Assembly (NCBI RefSeq): GCF_039534125.1
Contig: NZ_BAAAUV010000006.1
Span: forward strand, 1 to 64,000
DNA: 64,000 bases
Reading direction: 5' to 3'
Origin: Actinocorallia longicatena
Lineage (GTDB): Bacteria > Actinomycetota > Actinomycetes > Streptosporangiales > Streptosporangiaceae
The position numbers and the translations under genes are program-made. Positions within the stretch are counted from its first letter, which is position 1; each line of letters begins with the position of its first letter. This document shows positions 57,399-64,000 of this stretch, piece after piece. A model generated the notes under the pieces. It saw only the letters and a list, made by a program, of their open reading frames with translations. It did no database searches and was not told the origin of the DNA.

Positions 57399-58954
57399 GG
57401 CCCCCCGCCGAGGCCGCGCGGGCGGCCGTCCGGGCGCTCCCCCGGGCCGGGACCGACCCCGGCCGCCCCGCCGTGATCTGTGATTCGGGCGAGACCCTCA
57501 CCCACGGCGAGCTCGCCGACCGCGTCTCACGGCTGGCCGGTGAGCTGCGGCGCCGGGGCCTGAACGTGGGCGACGTCGTGGCGATCCTGTCGGAGAACAG
57601 CCCGGCCTACCTGGAGATGACGTGGGCGTGCCGGCTCGCCGGGCTCTACCACGTCACCCTGAACACCGGCTTCCGCGCGGACGAGATCGCCCACATCCTC
57701 GCCGACTCCGGTGCCCGGGCGCTCCTGGCCTCGGCGAACCTGCCCGTCCACGCCGAGCTGACCGCCGCGCTCGCACCGGGGATCCTGCACCGCCTCCTGC
57801 GCGGAACCGCGCATCCGCTCTGGGAGGACTACGAGGAGGTCCTGGCGGCGGCGCCGCACTTCGTGAGCGACACCGGTCTCGAGGGCGACCTCCTCCAGTA
57901 CTCCTCGGGGACGACCGGACGGCCCAAGGGCATCCGGCGGCCCCTGCGCCCGGCCCCCCGGTCGGCCGCCGAGGACATGTTCGCGCTCCTCGTCGGGCTG
58001 ATCGGGGTCCAGGAGGACTCGGTCTACCTCTGTCCCGCCCCGCTCTACCACTCCGCGCCCATCATCTGGACGATGACCGCGCTGCGCGTCGGCGCGACCG
58101 TCGTGCTGTCCACGAAGTTCGATCCCCGGCGGACGCTGGAGCTCATCGAGGAGCACCGGGTGACCCACGGGCAGTTCGTGCCGACCATGTTCACCCGGAT
58201 GCTCAGGCTCCCCGAGGCCGACCGGCTGGGAAGCGACCTGTCCAGCCTGCGCGGCGTCGTCCACGCCGCCGCGCCGTGCCCGGTCGGGGTGAAGCGGGCG
58301 ATGATGGACTGGTGGGGGCCGATCATCCACGAGTACTGGTCGTCGTCGGAGGGCGCCGGATTCACCTTCATCGGCCCCGACGAGTGGCTCGCCCACCCGG
58401 GCTCCGTCGGCCGTTCGCTGCTCGGCGCCCTGCACATCCTCGACGAGGACGGCCGGGATCTGCCCGCCGGTGAACCCGGCCTCATCTGGGCCGAGGGCGT
58501 GGACTTCGAGTACCTCAACGACCCGGCGAAGGACTCCGAGACGACCAGCCGCGAGGGCTGGCGGACGGTCGGCGACATCGGCCGCCTCGACGAGGACGGC
58601 TACCTCTACCTGACCGACCGCAGCTCCTTCATGATCATTTCTGGTGGGGTGAACATCTACCCGCAGGAGGCCGAGAACGTCCTCGCCGTGCACCCGCTGG
58701 TCCAGGACGTGGCCGTCGTCGGGCTCCCCGACGCCGATCTCGGCGAGGTGGCCGTCGCGGTCGTCCAGCCCGTCGATCCCGGTGCCGCCGGTCCCGACCT
58801 GGCCGCCGAGCTGGCCGACTGGTGCGCGGGCAGCCTCGCCCGCTACAAGTGCCCCCGCCGCGTCCTGTTCACCGAGGAACTCCCCCGCTCCGACACCGGG
58901 AAGCTGTTCAAGCACCGGCTGCGCGACACGCTGCTGCGGGAGGGCGGGGCCTGA
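57395..58954 (+). CDS. Acyl-CoA synthetase (AMP-binding)
   Basis: 519 residues from GTG 57395. Phosphate loop LQYSSGTTGRPKGIRRPL, adenine motif IHEYWSSSEGAGFTFIG, hinge WRTVGDIGRLDEDGYLYLTD and C-terminal lysine in PRSDTGKLFKHRLR. Typical FadD-like enzyme without signal. It would convert the acid made by the P450 and aldehyde dehydrogenase into a CoA ester. Start and stop overlap both neighbours. Confidence 0.95.
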   Translation: MRPPAEAARAAVRALPRAGTDPGRPAVICDSGETLTHGELADRVSRLAGELRRRGLNVGDVVAILSENSPAYLEMTWACRLAGLYHVTLNTGFRADEIAHILADSGARALLASANLPVHAELTAALAPGILHRLLRGTAHPLWEDYEEVLAAAPHFVSDTGLEGDLLQYSSGTTGRPKGIRRPLRPAPRSAAEDMFALLVGLIGVQEDSVYLCPAPLYHSAPIIWTMTALRVGATVVLSTKFDPRRTLELIEEHRVTHGQFVPTMFTRMLRLPEADRLGSDLSSLRGVVHAAAPCPVGVKRAMMDWWGPIIHEYWSSSEGAGFTFIGPDEWLAHPGSVGRSLLGALHILDEDGRDLPAGEPGLIWAEGVDFEYLNDPAKDSETTSREGWRTVGDIGRLDEDGYLYLTDRSSFMIISGGVNIYPQEAENVLAVHPLVQDVAVVGLPDADLGEVAVAVVQPVDPGAAGPDLAAELADWCAGSLARYKCPRRVLFTEELPRSDTGKLFKHRLRDTLLREGGA

Positions 58955-60303
58955 TGGAGACCTTCACCCGGCTGCGCGGCACCTTCGACGGAGGCCGCAC
59001 CCGCGACCGCGGCTGGCGCACCGGCCAGCTCCGCGCCATCGAGCGGATGCTCGTCGAGTGCGAGGACGAGTTCGCCGCCGCGCTCGCCGAGGACCTCGGG
59101 CGCACGCCGTTCGAGAGCGTCCTGCTCGACCTGGCCCCGACCAAGGCGGAGGTCCGCCACGCCCTGCGGAACCTGCGCGGATGGATGCGCCCGCACCGGG
59201 TCCGGGCCCCTCTCGGCACCCGCCCGGGAAGGGCCTGGTACGAGCACGAGCCCCTCGGCGTCGTCCTGATCATCGGACCGTGGAACTATCCGGTGCACCT
59301 GGTGGTCGCGCCGCTGATCGCCGCGGTCTCCGCGGGGAACTGCGCGGTGATCAAACCGTCGGAGTTCGCCCCGGCCAGCTCGGCGGCGCTCGCCAAGGCG
59401 ATCCCCGGCTACCTCGACCCCGGGGCGTTCGCGGTCGTCGAGGGCGACGCCGACGTCACCAGGGCGCTGCTCGACCAGGCGCCCGACCACTGCTTCTTCA
59501 CCGGCGGCCCGGCCGTCGGCAAGGAGATCATGGCCGCCGCCGCCCGCCATCTCACCCCCGTGACGCTCGAACTCGGCGGCAAGTGCCCGGCGATCGTGAC
59601 GGAGAGCGCCCGCGTCGGCGTCGCCGCCCGCAGGATCGCCTTCGGCAAGCTCCTCAACTCGGGCCAGACCTGCATCTCCCCCGACTACGTCCTGGTCGAC
59701 CGGCGGGTCAGGGACGAGTTCGTCGAGGAGCTGGTCGCGGCCGTCCGGACCTTCTCCGAGGGCGGGGACCAGCGGATCGTCAACCCGCGGCACGCGGCCA
59801 GGCTCGCCGGGCTGCTCGTGGACGCCGGCGGGCGGACCGTCCTCGGCGGCACCGTCGACGCCGAAGGGGCCCGCGCGCAGCCGACCGTCATCGTCGACCC
59901 CGAGCCCGGCGCCGCCCTGCTGCGCGAGGAGATCTTCGGACCGCTGCTGCCCGTGGTCACCGTCGGCTCCCTGGAGGAGGCGGTCGGCCATGTCCGGCGC
60001 GGCACCCGGCCGCTCGCCACGTATCTGTTCACCGAGAAGCGCGACGACGAGCGGCGCGTGCTCCGGGAGATCGTCACCGGCGGGACGGTCGTCAACCACG
60101 TGATGATGCACCACGCGGTCAGCGATCTGCCGTTCGGCGGGGTCGGGACCAGCGGCACCGGCCGCTACCACGGGCGCTGGGGCTTCGAGGCGCTCAGCAA
60201 CCCCAAGGCCGTCCTGCGCAAGCCCAGCCGGCCCGACCTGTCCTTCATGTATCCGCCCTACAGCCCGTCCGCCCAGCGGCTGATGGGGAGGCTGCTGCGA
60301 TGA
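58954..60303 (+). CDS. Aldehyde dehydrogenase
   Basis: 449 residues. NAD site VVLIIGPWNYPVHLVVAPLI and FFTGGPAVGKEI, general base E206 in LELGGK, catalytic thiol C240 in LLNSGQTCISPDYVLV. Short, like the ALDH3 or fatty-aldehyde group. ATG 58954 shares one base with the ligase stop (TGATG). Placed between ligase and acyl-CoA dehydrogenases, it likely oxidises the aldehyde that follows P450 hydroxylation. Confidence 0.96.
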   Translation: METFTRLRGTFDGGRTRDRGWRTGQLRAIERMLVECEDEFAAALAEDLGRTPFESVLLDLAPTKAEVRHALRNLRGWMRPHRVRAPLGTRPGRAWYEHEPLGVVLIIGPWNYPVHLVVAPLIAAVSAGNCAVIKPSEFAPASSAALAKAIPGYLDPGAFAVVEGDADVTRALLDQAPDHCFFTGGPAVGKEIMAAAARHLTPVTLELGGKCPAIVTESARVGVAARRIAFGKLLNSGQTCISPDYVLVDRRVRDEFVEELVAAVRTFSEGGDQRIVNPRHAARLAGLLVDAGGRTVLGGTVDAEGARAQPTVIVDPEPGAALLREEIFGPLLPVVTVGSLEEAVGHVRRGTRPLATYLFTEKRDDERRVLREIVTGGTVVNHVMMHHAVSDLPFGGVGTSGTGRYHGRWGFEALSNPKAVLRKPSRPDLSFMYPPYSPSAQRLMGRLLR

Positions 60304-61343
60304 CGACCGCAGGCGACACGATGGACCTGGCGCTCAGCCCCGAGGAGGAGGAACTCGTCGAGGCCCTCGACGGCCTCCTGGCCAGGGAGTCCTCGATGTC
60401 CCGGGTCCGGGCCGCCGAGCCCCTCGGCTTCGACCCCGGCCTCTGGACGGCGCTCCAGCGGATGGGCGTCCCCGCACTGGCCGTCGGCCCCGAAGCCGCC
60501 ACCACCGTGCAGCTCGTCCTGATCGCCGAGGTCGCCGGACGCCACCTGGCCTGTGCCCCCGTCATCGAGAGCCTGGTGGCCGCGCGGCTGCTGGAGCGGT
60601 GCGGCGGCCCCGGCGCGGCGGAGCTCCTCGATGGATGCTCGGCCGGGCGGATCGCGACGCTCGTCCTGCACCACCCGCACGAGGGGCGCGCCGACCTGGT
60701 CCCCGCCGGGGCCGTGGCCGAGACCCTGCTGGCCTGCGACGGAGAGACGCTGACCGCCTACGAAGCTCCCGCTCCGATGGCCGCCGCCCCGAACATCGGG
60801 AGCCTGGCCCTGGCCGACCGCCACCTCGATCCGGCCGCGGGCCGTCCCCTGGCCCACGGCGAACCCGCCCGCGCCGCCTTCGGCCTCGCCCTGCGGGAAT
60901 GGCGGCTGCTGACGGCCGCACAGCTCGTCGGGCTCGCGGCCAGGGCGCTGGAGATCGCGGTCGCCTACGTGAAGGAGCGGACGGTCTTCGGCCGCCCCGT
61001 CGGGTCGTTCCAGACCGTCGCCGCCGCTCTGGCCGACCACGCCACGGCGATCGACGGCGCCCGGCTGCTCGTCCGCGAGGCCGCCTGGGCCTGCGACGTG
61101 CGCGACCCCCGCGCCGTCTCCCTGCCGTCGATGGCCTTCTGTTACGCGGCCGAACGGGCCGTGGCCGTCGCGGGCGACGCCCTGCACTTCCACGGCGGCT
61201 ACGGGTTCACCACCGAGTACGACGTCCAGCTCTACTACCGCCGGGCCCAGGCCCACCCCCTGGTCTGGGGGTCGGTGCGGCGGGAGTACCGGGACCTGGC
61301 CGGCCTCCTGTTCGGCCCTGAACCCGCGAGGGGGCCCGCATGA
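60300..61343 (+). CDS. Acyl-CoA dehydrogenase, smaller partner
   Basis: 347 residues. Acyl-CoA dehydrogenase fold, but the N-terminal half is shortened and lacks some FAD-contact residues. The C-terminal FHGGYGFTTEYDVQLYYRRA motif is kept. Such a form usually pairs with a full-length subunit, as in the heterotetrameric FadE enzymes of steroid degradation. Both neighbours overlap (ATGA), so equal synthesis with the next gene is likely. Confidence 0.92.
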   Translation: MTTAGDTMDLALSPEEEELVEALDGLLARESSMSRVRAAEPLGFDPGLWTALQRMGVPALAVGPEAATTVQLVLIAEVAGRHLACAPVIESLVAARLLERCGGPGAAELLDGCSAGRIATLVLHHPHEGRADLVPAGAVAETLLACDGETLTAYEAPAPMAAAPNIGSLALADRHLDPAAGRPLAHGEPARAAFGLALREWRLLTAAQLVGLAARALEIAVAYVKERTVFGRPVGSFQTVAAALADHATAIDGARLLVREAAWACDVRDPRAVSLPSMAFCYAAERAVAVAGDALHFHGGYGFTTEYDVQLYYRRAQAHPLVWGSVRREYRDLAGLLFGPEPARGPA

Positions 61344-62497
61344 ACTTCGACCTGGGCGCCGAGGGAGAGGCCTTCCGGGCGGAGGTCGCAGCCTTCCTCG
61401 ACGAGCACCTCGCGCCGGACGTCCGCGACCGGGTGCGCCGCAGCGGCTCCATGCACGACTGGGACCTGCACCGGGCGCTGGCCGCCCGTGGCTGGCTGGC
61501 CGCGGGCTGGCCGGTCGAGTACGGGGGCCAGGGCCGCAGCCCGCTGGAGCTCATGGCCATGCGTGAGGAGCTCAAGAAGCGCCACGCCCCGACCGAGGGC
61601 ATGGGCATGACCGTGCTCGTCGCCCGGACCCTCCTGGCCGCCGGATCGGAGCGGATGCGCACCGAGATCGTGCCGCGGGCGATCAACGGCGAGATCCTCA
61701 TCTGCCTCGGCTACACCGAACCGCAGGGCGGATCGGACGTCGCCGCCGCCCGCACCCGCGCCGAACGCGACGGCGACGGCTGGGTGATCAACGGCCAGAA
61801 GGTGTTCACCACCCTGGCCGAGGAGGCCCACTACGTCTTCCTCCTGACCCGCACCTCCACCGAGGGCGCCAAGCACCGCGGCCTCACCATGTTCCTCGTC
61901 CCGATGGACACGCCCGGCATCGAGATCCACCCCATCGCGACCCTCGGCGGCGAACGCACCAACACCGTCCACTACACCGACGTCCGGGTCTCCGACGACG
62001 CCCGCGTGGGCGAGGTCGGCGGCGGATGGAACGTCCTGATGACCGCCCTCACCTACGAGCGCAGCGGGGTGGGCGACGACTCCCGGCTGCTCACCACGAT
62101 CGTCGAGGCGGCCGGGACCCCCGGCCCCGACGGCACCGCCGCGATCGGAGATCCGGCCGTCCGGGAGTCGCTGGCACGGCTCGCGACCGAGGTCGAGGTG
62201 GCCAAGCTGCTGGGCCGCAGGAGCTGCTGGATCGAGGCGACGGGCGGGCTGCCGACCGTCGAGGGCTCGATGCACAAGCTGTTCAGCGCCGAGTCCCGGG
62301 TGCGCTTCTCGACCGTCCTGGTCGATCTGCTGGGCCCGCGGGGCCTGCGCGAGGTCGGCGATCCGCGCGCGGTGGCCGGCGGCGCCTTCGCCGAGGAGTT
62401 CCGCCACGCCGTGATCCTGCCCGTCTGGGGCGGGTCGAGCGAGGTCCAGCGCCGCATCATCGCCGAGCGCGGCCTCGGCCTGCCGCGATCGTCCTGA
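61340..62497 (+). CDS. Acyl-CoA dehydrogenase, larger partner
   Basis: 385 residues. Full-length fold with GYTEPQGGSDVAAARTRAER and WVINGQKVFTTLAEEAHYVF, and the C-terminal ILPVWGGSSEVQRRIIAERG. Start overlaps the smaller partner (ATGA). Together they are predicted to form an alpha2beta2 enzyme introducing the first double bond into a CoA ester. Confidence 0.94.
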   Translation: MNFDLGAEGEAFRAEVAAFLDEHLAPDVRDRVRRSGSMHDWDLHRALAARGWLAAGWPVEYGGQGRSPLELMAMREELKKRHAPTEGMGMTVLVARTLLAAGSERMRTEIVPRAINGEILICLGYTEPQGGSDVAAARTRAERDGDGWVINGQKVFTTLAEEAHYVFLLTRTSTEGAKHRGLTMFLVPMDTPGIEIHPIATLGGERTNTVHYTDVRVSDDARVGEVGGGWNVLMTALTYERSGVGDDSRLLTTIVEAAGTPGPDGTAAIGDPAVRESLARLATEVEVAKLLGRRSCWIEATGGLPTVEGSMHKLFSAESRVRFSTVLVDLLGPRGLREVGDPRAVAGGAFAEEFRHAVILPVWGGSSEVQRRIIAERGLGLPRSS

Positions 62498-62521
62498 ACC
62501 CGTCCGAGGAGGACCCACCCC

Positions 62522-63715
62522 ATGCCCATGACACTCGACGGCGCCCCGTTCCTGCCCTTCGACGCCGACAACCACTACTACGAGACGGTCGACGCCTTCA
62601 CCCGGCACATCGACCGGCGCTTCCGCCGCAGGGGCGTGCAGGTCGTCCAGGCGGGTGAGCGGACGATGGTCCTCATCGGCGAGAAGGTCAGCCGGTTCAT
62701 CCCCAACCCGACCTTCGACCCGGTGCTCGTCCCCGGCTCCCTCGACCCCTACTTCCGCGGGGCCATCCCCGAGGGGGTCGACCCCGGCAGCCTGCGGGTC
62801 GTCGAGCCGCTGCACCCCGAGTACCGCGACCGGGACGCCCGGGTCGCCGCGCTCGACGCCCAGGGCCTCGGGCTCGTCCTGCTCTTCCCCACCCTGGGCT
62901 GCGGCGTCGAGCAGGCGCTGAGCCATGACGTCCCGGCCACGATGGCCGCGCTGACGGCCTTCAACCGCTGGCTCGACGAGGACTGGGGCTTCCACTTCCG
63001 GGAGCGGCTGTTCGCCGCCCCGATGATCTCCCTGGCCGATCCGGAGGCGGCGCTCGCGGAGGTCGAGCGCGTCCTGGGCCTCGGCGCCCGCGTCGTCTGC
63101 GTGCGGCCCGCGCCCGTCCCCGGAGCCGACGGCCGCACCCGCTCCCTCGGCGATCCCGTGCACGACCCGGTCTGGGCGCGGCTCGCCGAGGCCGGGGTGC
63201 CGGTCGCCTTCCACCTGTCCGACAGCGGGTACAACCTGCTCGCGGGCGCCTGGGGCGGGCCCGCCGACTACGACCCGTTCCACATCGACCCGCTGACCAA
63301 GCTGGTGATCTCCGACCGCGCCATCCACGACACCATCGGGTCACTGATCATCCACGGGGTCTTCGACCGGTTCCCCGCGCTCAGGGTGATGAGCGTCGAG
63401 AACGGCTCCGCGTGGGTCCCGCTGCTGGCCAAGCGGCTGCGCAAGCTGGCCAACCAGCAGCCGGGCAGCTTCAGGACCGACCCCGGCGACCGGTTGCGCG
63501 AGAACGTGTGGGTGGCGCCCTACTTCGAGGAGGACGTCGTGGAGCTGGCGGAGTGGATCGGCGTCGAGCGGGTGCTGTTCGGATCCGACTGGCCGCACGG
63601 CGAGGGGCTGGCCGAGCCGACGGACTACGCGGCGGAGCTCGGCGGGTTCGATTCCGGTGGCGTCCGGCGGATCATGCGCGACAATCTCGCCGAGTGCCTC
63701 GGCATCGAGGCGTGA
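62522..63715 (+). CDS. Amidohydrolase-superfamily protein (ACMSD-like)
   Basis: 397 residues. TIM-barrel amidohydrolase with FLPFDADNHYYETVDAFTRH (a D-x-x-x-H/D metal start), VPVAFHLSDSGYNLLAGAWG, and VERVLFGSDWPHGEGLAEPT near the end, with the metal-site Asp. These occur in aromatic, steroid and terpene catabolic clusters, where they hydrolyse or decarboxylate ring-cleavage products. The stop is overlapped by the crotonase start (GTGA). A GGAGG site precedes ATG 62522. Confidence 0.92.
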   Translation: MPMTLDGAPFLPFDADNHYYETVDAFTRHIDRRFRRRGVQVVQAGERTMVLIGEKVSRFIPNPTFDPVLVPGSLDPYFRGAIPEGVDPGSLRVVEPLHPEYRDRDARVAALDAQGLGLVLLFPTLGCGVEQALSHDVPATMAALTAFNRWLDEDWGFHFRERLFAAPMISLADPEAALAEVERVLGLGARVVCVRPAPVPGADGRTRSLGDPVHDPVWARLAEAGVPVAFHLSDSGYNLLAGAWGGPADYDPFHIDPLTKLVISDRAIHDTIGSLIIHGVFDRFPALRVMSVENGSAWVPLLAKRLRKLANQQPGSFRTDPGDRLRENVWVAPYFEEDVVELAEWIGVERVLFGSDWPHGEGLAEPTDYAAELGGFDSGGVRRIMRDNLAECLGIEA

Positions 63716-64000
63716 GCGTGCCTCCCGTCCGCTGGCTGCCGGGGAGGGTCACCCGGATCGTCTTCGACCGGCCGCACGTCAGGAACGCCCTCGACGCCGA
63801 GAGCTGGGATCTGCTCGGCGAGGCCCTGGACGGCTTCGCGCAGGACCCCGGGGCCCGCGTCCTGGTCCTGTCCGGGGCGGGCGGGGCGTTCTGCGCCGGA
63901 GCCGACCTGTCCGGCGGCATCAACGCCTCCTCCGGCCAGGTCGCCGCGAAGATGCGCGAGATCGCCTCGATCATCGTCCGGCTCCACACGCTGCCCAAGC
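63712..64000 (+). CDS. Enoyl-CoA hydratase/isomerase (N-terminal part, runs off right edge)
   Basis: GTG 63712 overlaps the amidohydrolase stop. The frame is open to the window edge, giving 96 residues. The crotonase start is VTRIVFDRPHVRNALDAESW, with oxyanion-hole motif LSGAGGAFCAGADLSGGINA. It would hydrate the enoyl-CoA from the dehydrogenase pair. The end and any further operon genes lie outside the window. Confidence 0.9.
   Translation, partial: MSVPPVRWLPGRVTRIVFDRPHVRNALDAESWDLLGEALDGFAQDPGARVLVLSGAGGAFCAGADLSGGINASSGQVAAKMREIASIIVRLHTLPK

Overview
The window is high-GC actinomycete chromosome (roughly 70% G+C by eye, with strong third-position GC). Several families point to a Streptosporangiales/Thermomonosporaceae-type actinomycete such as Actinomadura: an intact conservon operon (cvnA-D), two SAV2177/DUF574-type SAM methyltransferases, ANTAR regulators, actinobacterial FHA and Ser/Thr kinase genes, and many Tat- or Sec-exported hydrolases. 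This placement is inferred from gene content; there is no rRNA or other taxonomic marker. I see no tRNA, rRNA, CRISPR array, insertion sequence or prophage.

Layout. 1-2.8 kb: the end of a sugar-uptake and catabolism operon (binding protein, Gfo/Idh/MocA dehydrogenase, TIM-barrel isomerase). 3-5.2 kb: a secreted SGNH hydrolase and a membrane protein whose start lies inside a perfect 17-bp inverted repeat. 5.1-7.2 kb: a receiver protein and two GAF-ANTAR regulators. 7.3-11.9 kb: NmrA-like reductase, FAD protein, secreted repeat protein, LexA and a STAS protein. 11.9-21.7 kb: a LacI-controlled glycan locus. Leftward it carries lacI, an ABC importer, a FAD oxidoreductase, a GH1 beta-glucosidase and an alpha/beta-hydrolase remnant; rightward it carries a secreted parallel beta-helix protein. 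Four copies of a shared operator-like motif lie in the divergent gap. 21.8-25.3 kb: a small unknown protein, an expansin-like protein, a cholesterol-oxidase-like flavoprotein and an AT-rich scar with a methyltransferase stump. 25.4-31.5 kb: miscellaneous enzymes, a CopC-type protein with a membrane partner, and MarR and TetR regulators. 31.7-34.1 kb: acyl-CoA ligase and crotonase. 34.2-39.8 kb: small and secreted unknowns, a DUF574 methyltransferase, an Ag85-like esterase, and an FHA/membrane-kinase pair. 40-48.7 kb: a block of exported enzymes, namely three consecutive hydrolases (GH43-like, lysozyme-like, M23) that all end in a seven-repeat PLL-type beta-propeller, then a second Ag85-like esterase and a penicillin/aculeacin-acylase-type Ntn hydrolase. 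48.8-53.7 kb: the conservon and the second DUF574 methyltransferase. 53.8-64 kb: GntR, thioesterase and TetR genes, then a tightly overlapping catabolic operon (P450, acyl-CoA ligase, aldehyde dehydrogenase, two acyl-CoA dehydrogenases, amidohydrolase, crotonase) that runs off the right edge.

How the parts fit. Three carbon-source modules can be read: sugar import and oxidation (left edge), a LacI-controlled glycan locus, and a P450-initiated oxidation/beta-oxidation operon of the kind used on steroids or isoprenoids. The exported block at 40-48.7 kb looks built to attack cell walls or glycans, with one lectin-like module reused on three catalytic domains. The most unusual sequence-level signals are the RBS-covering inverted repeat at 4298-4337, other strong hairpins placed just before start codons, the near-identical propeller modules of two adjacent genes, a perfect SOS-box-like palindrome inside an ANTAR gene, and the AT-rich scar near 25 kb.
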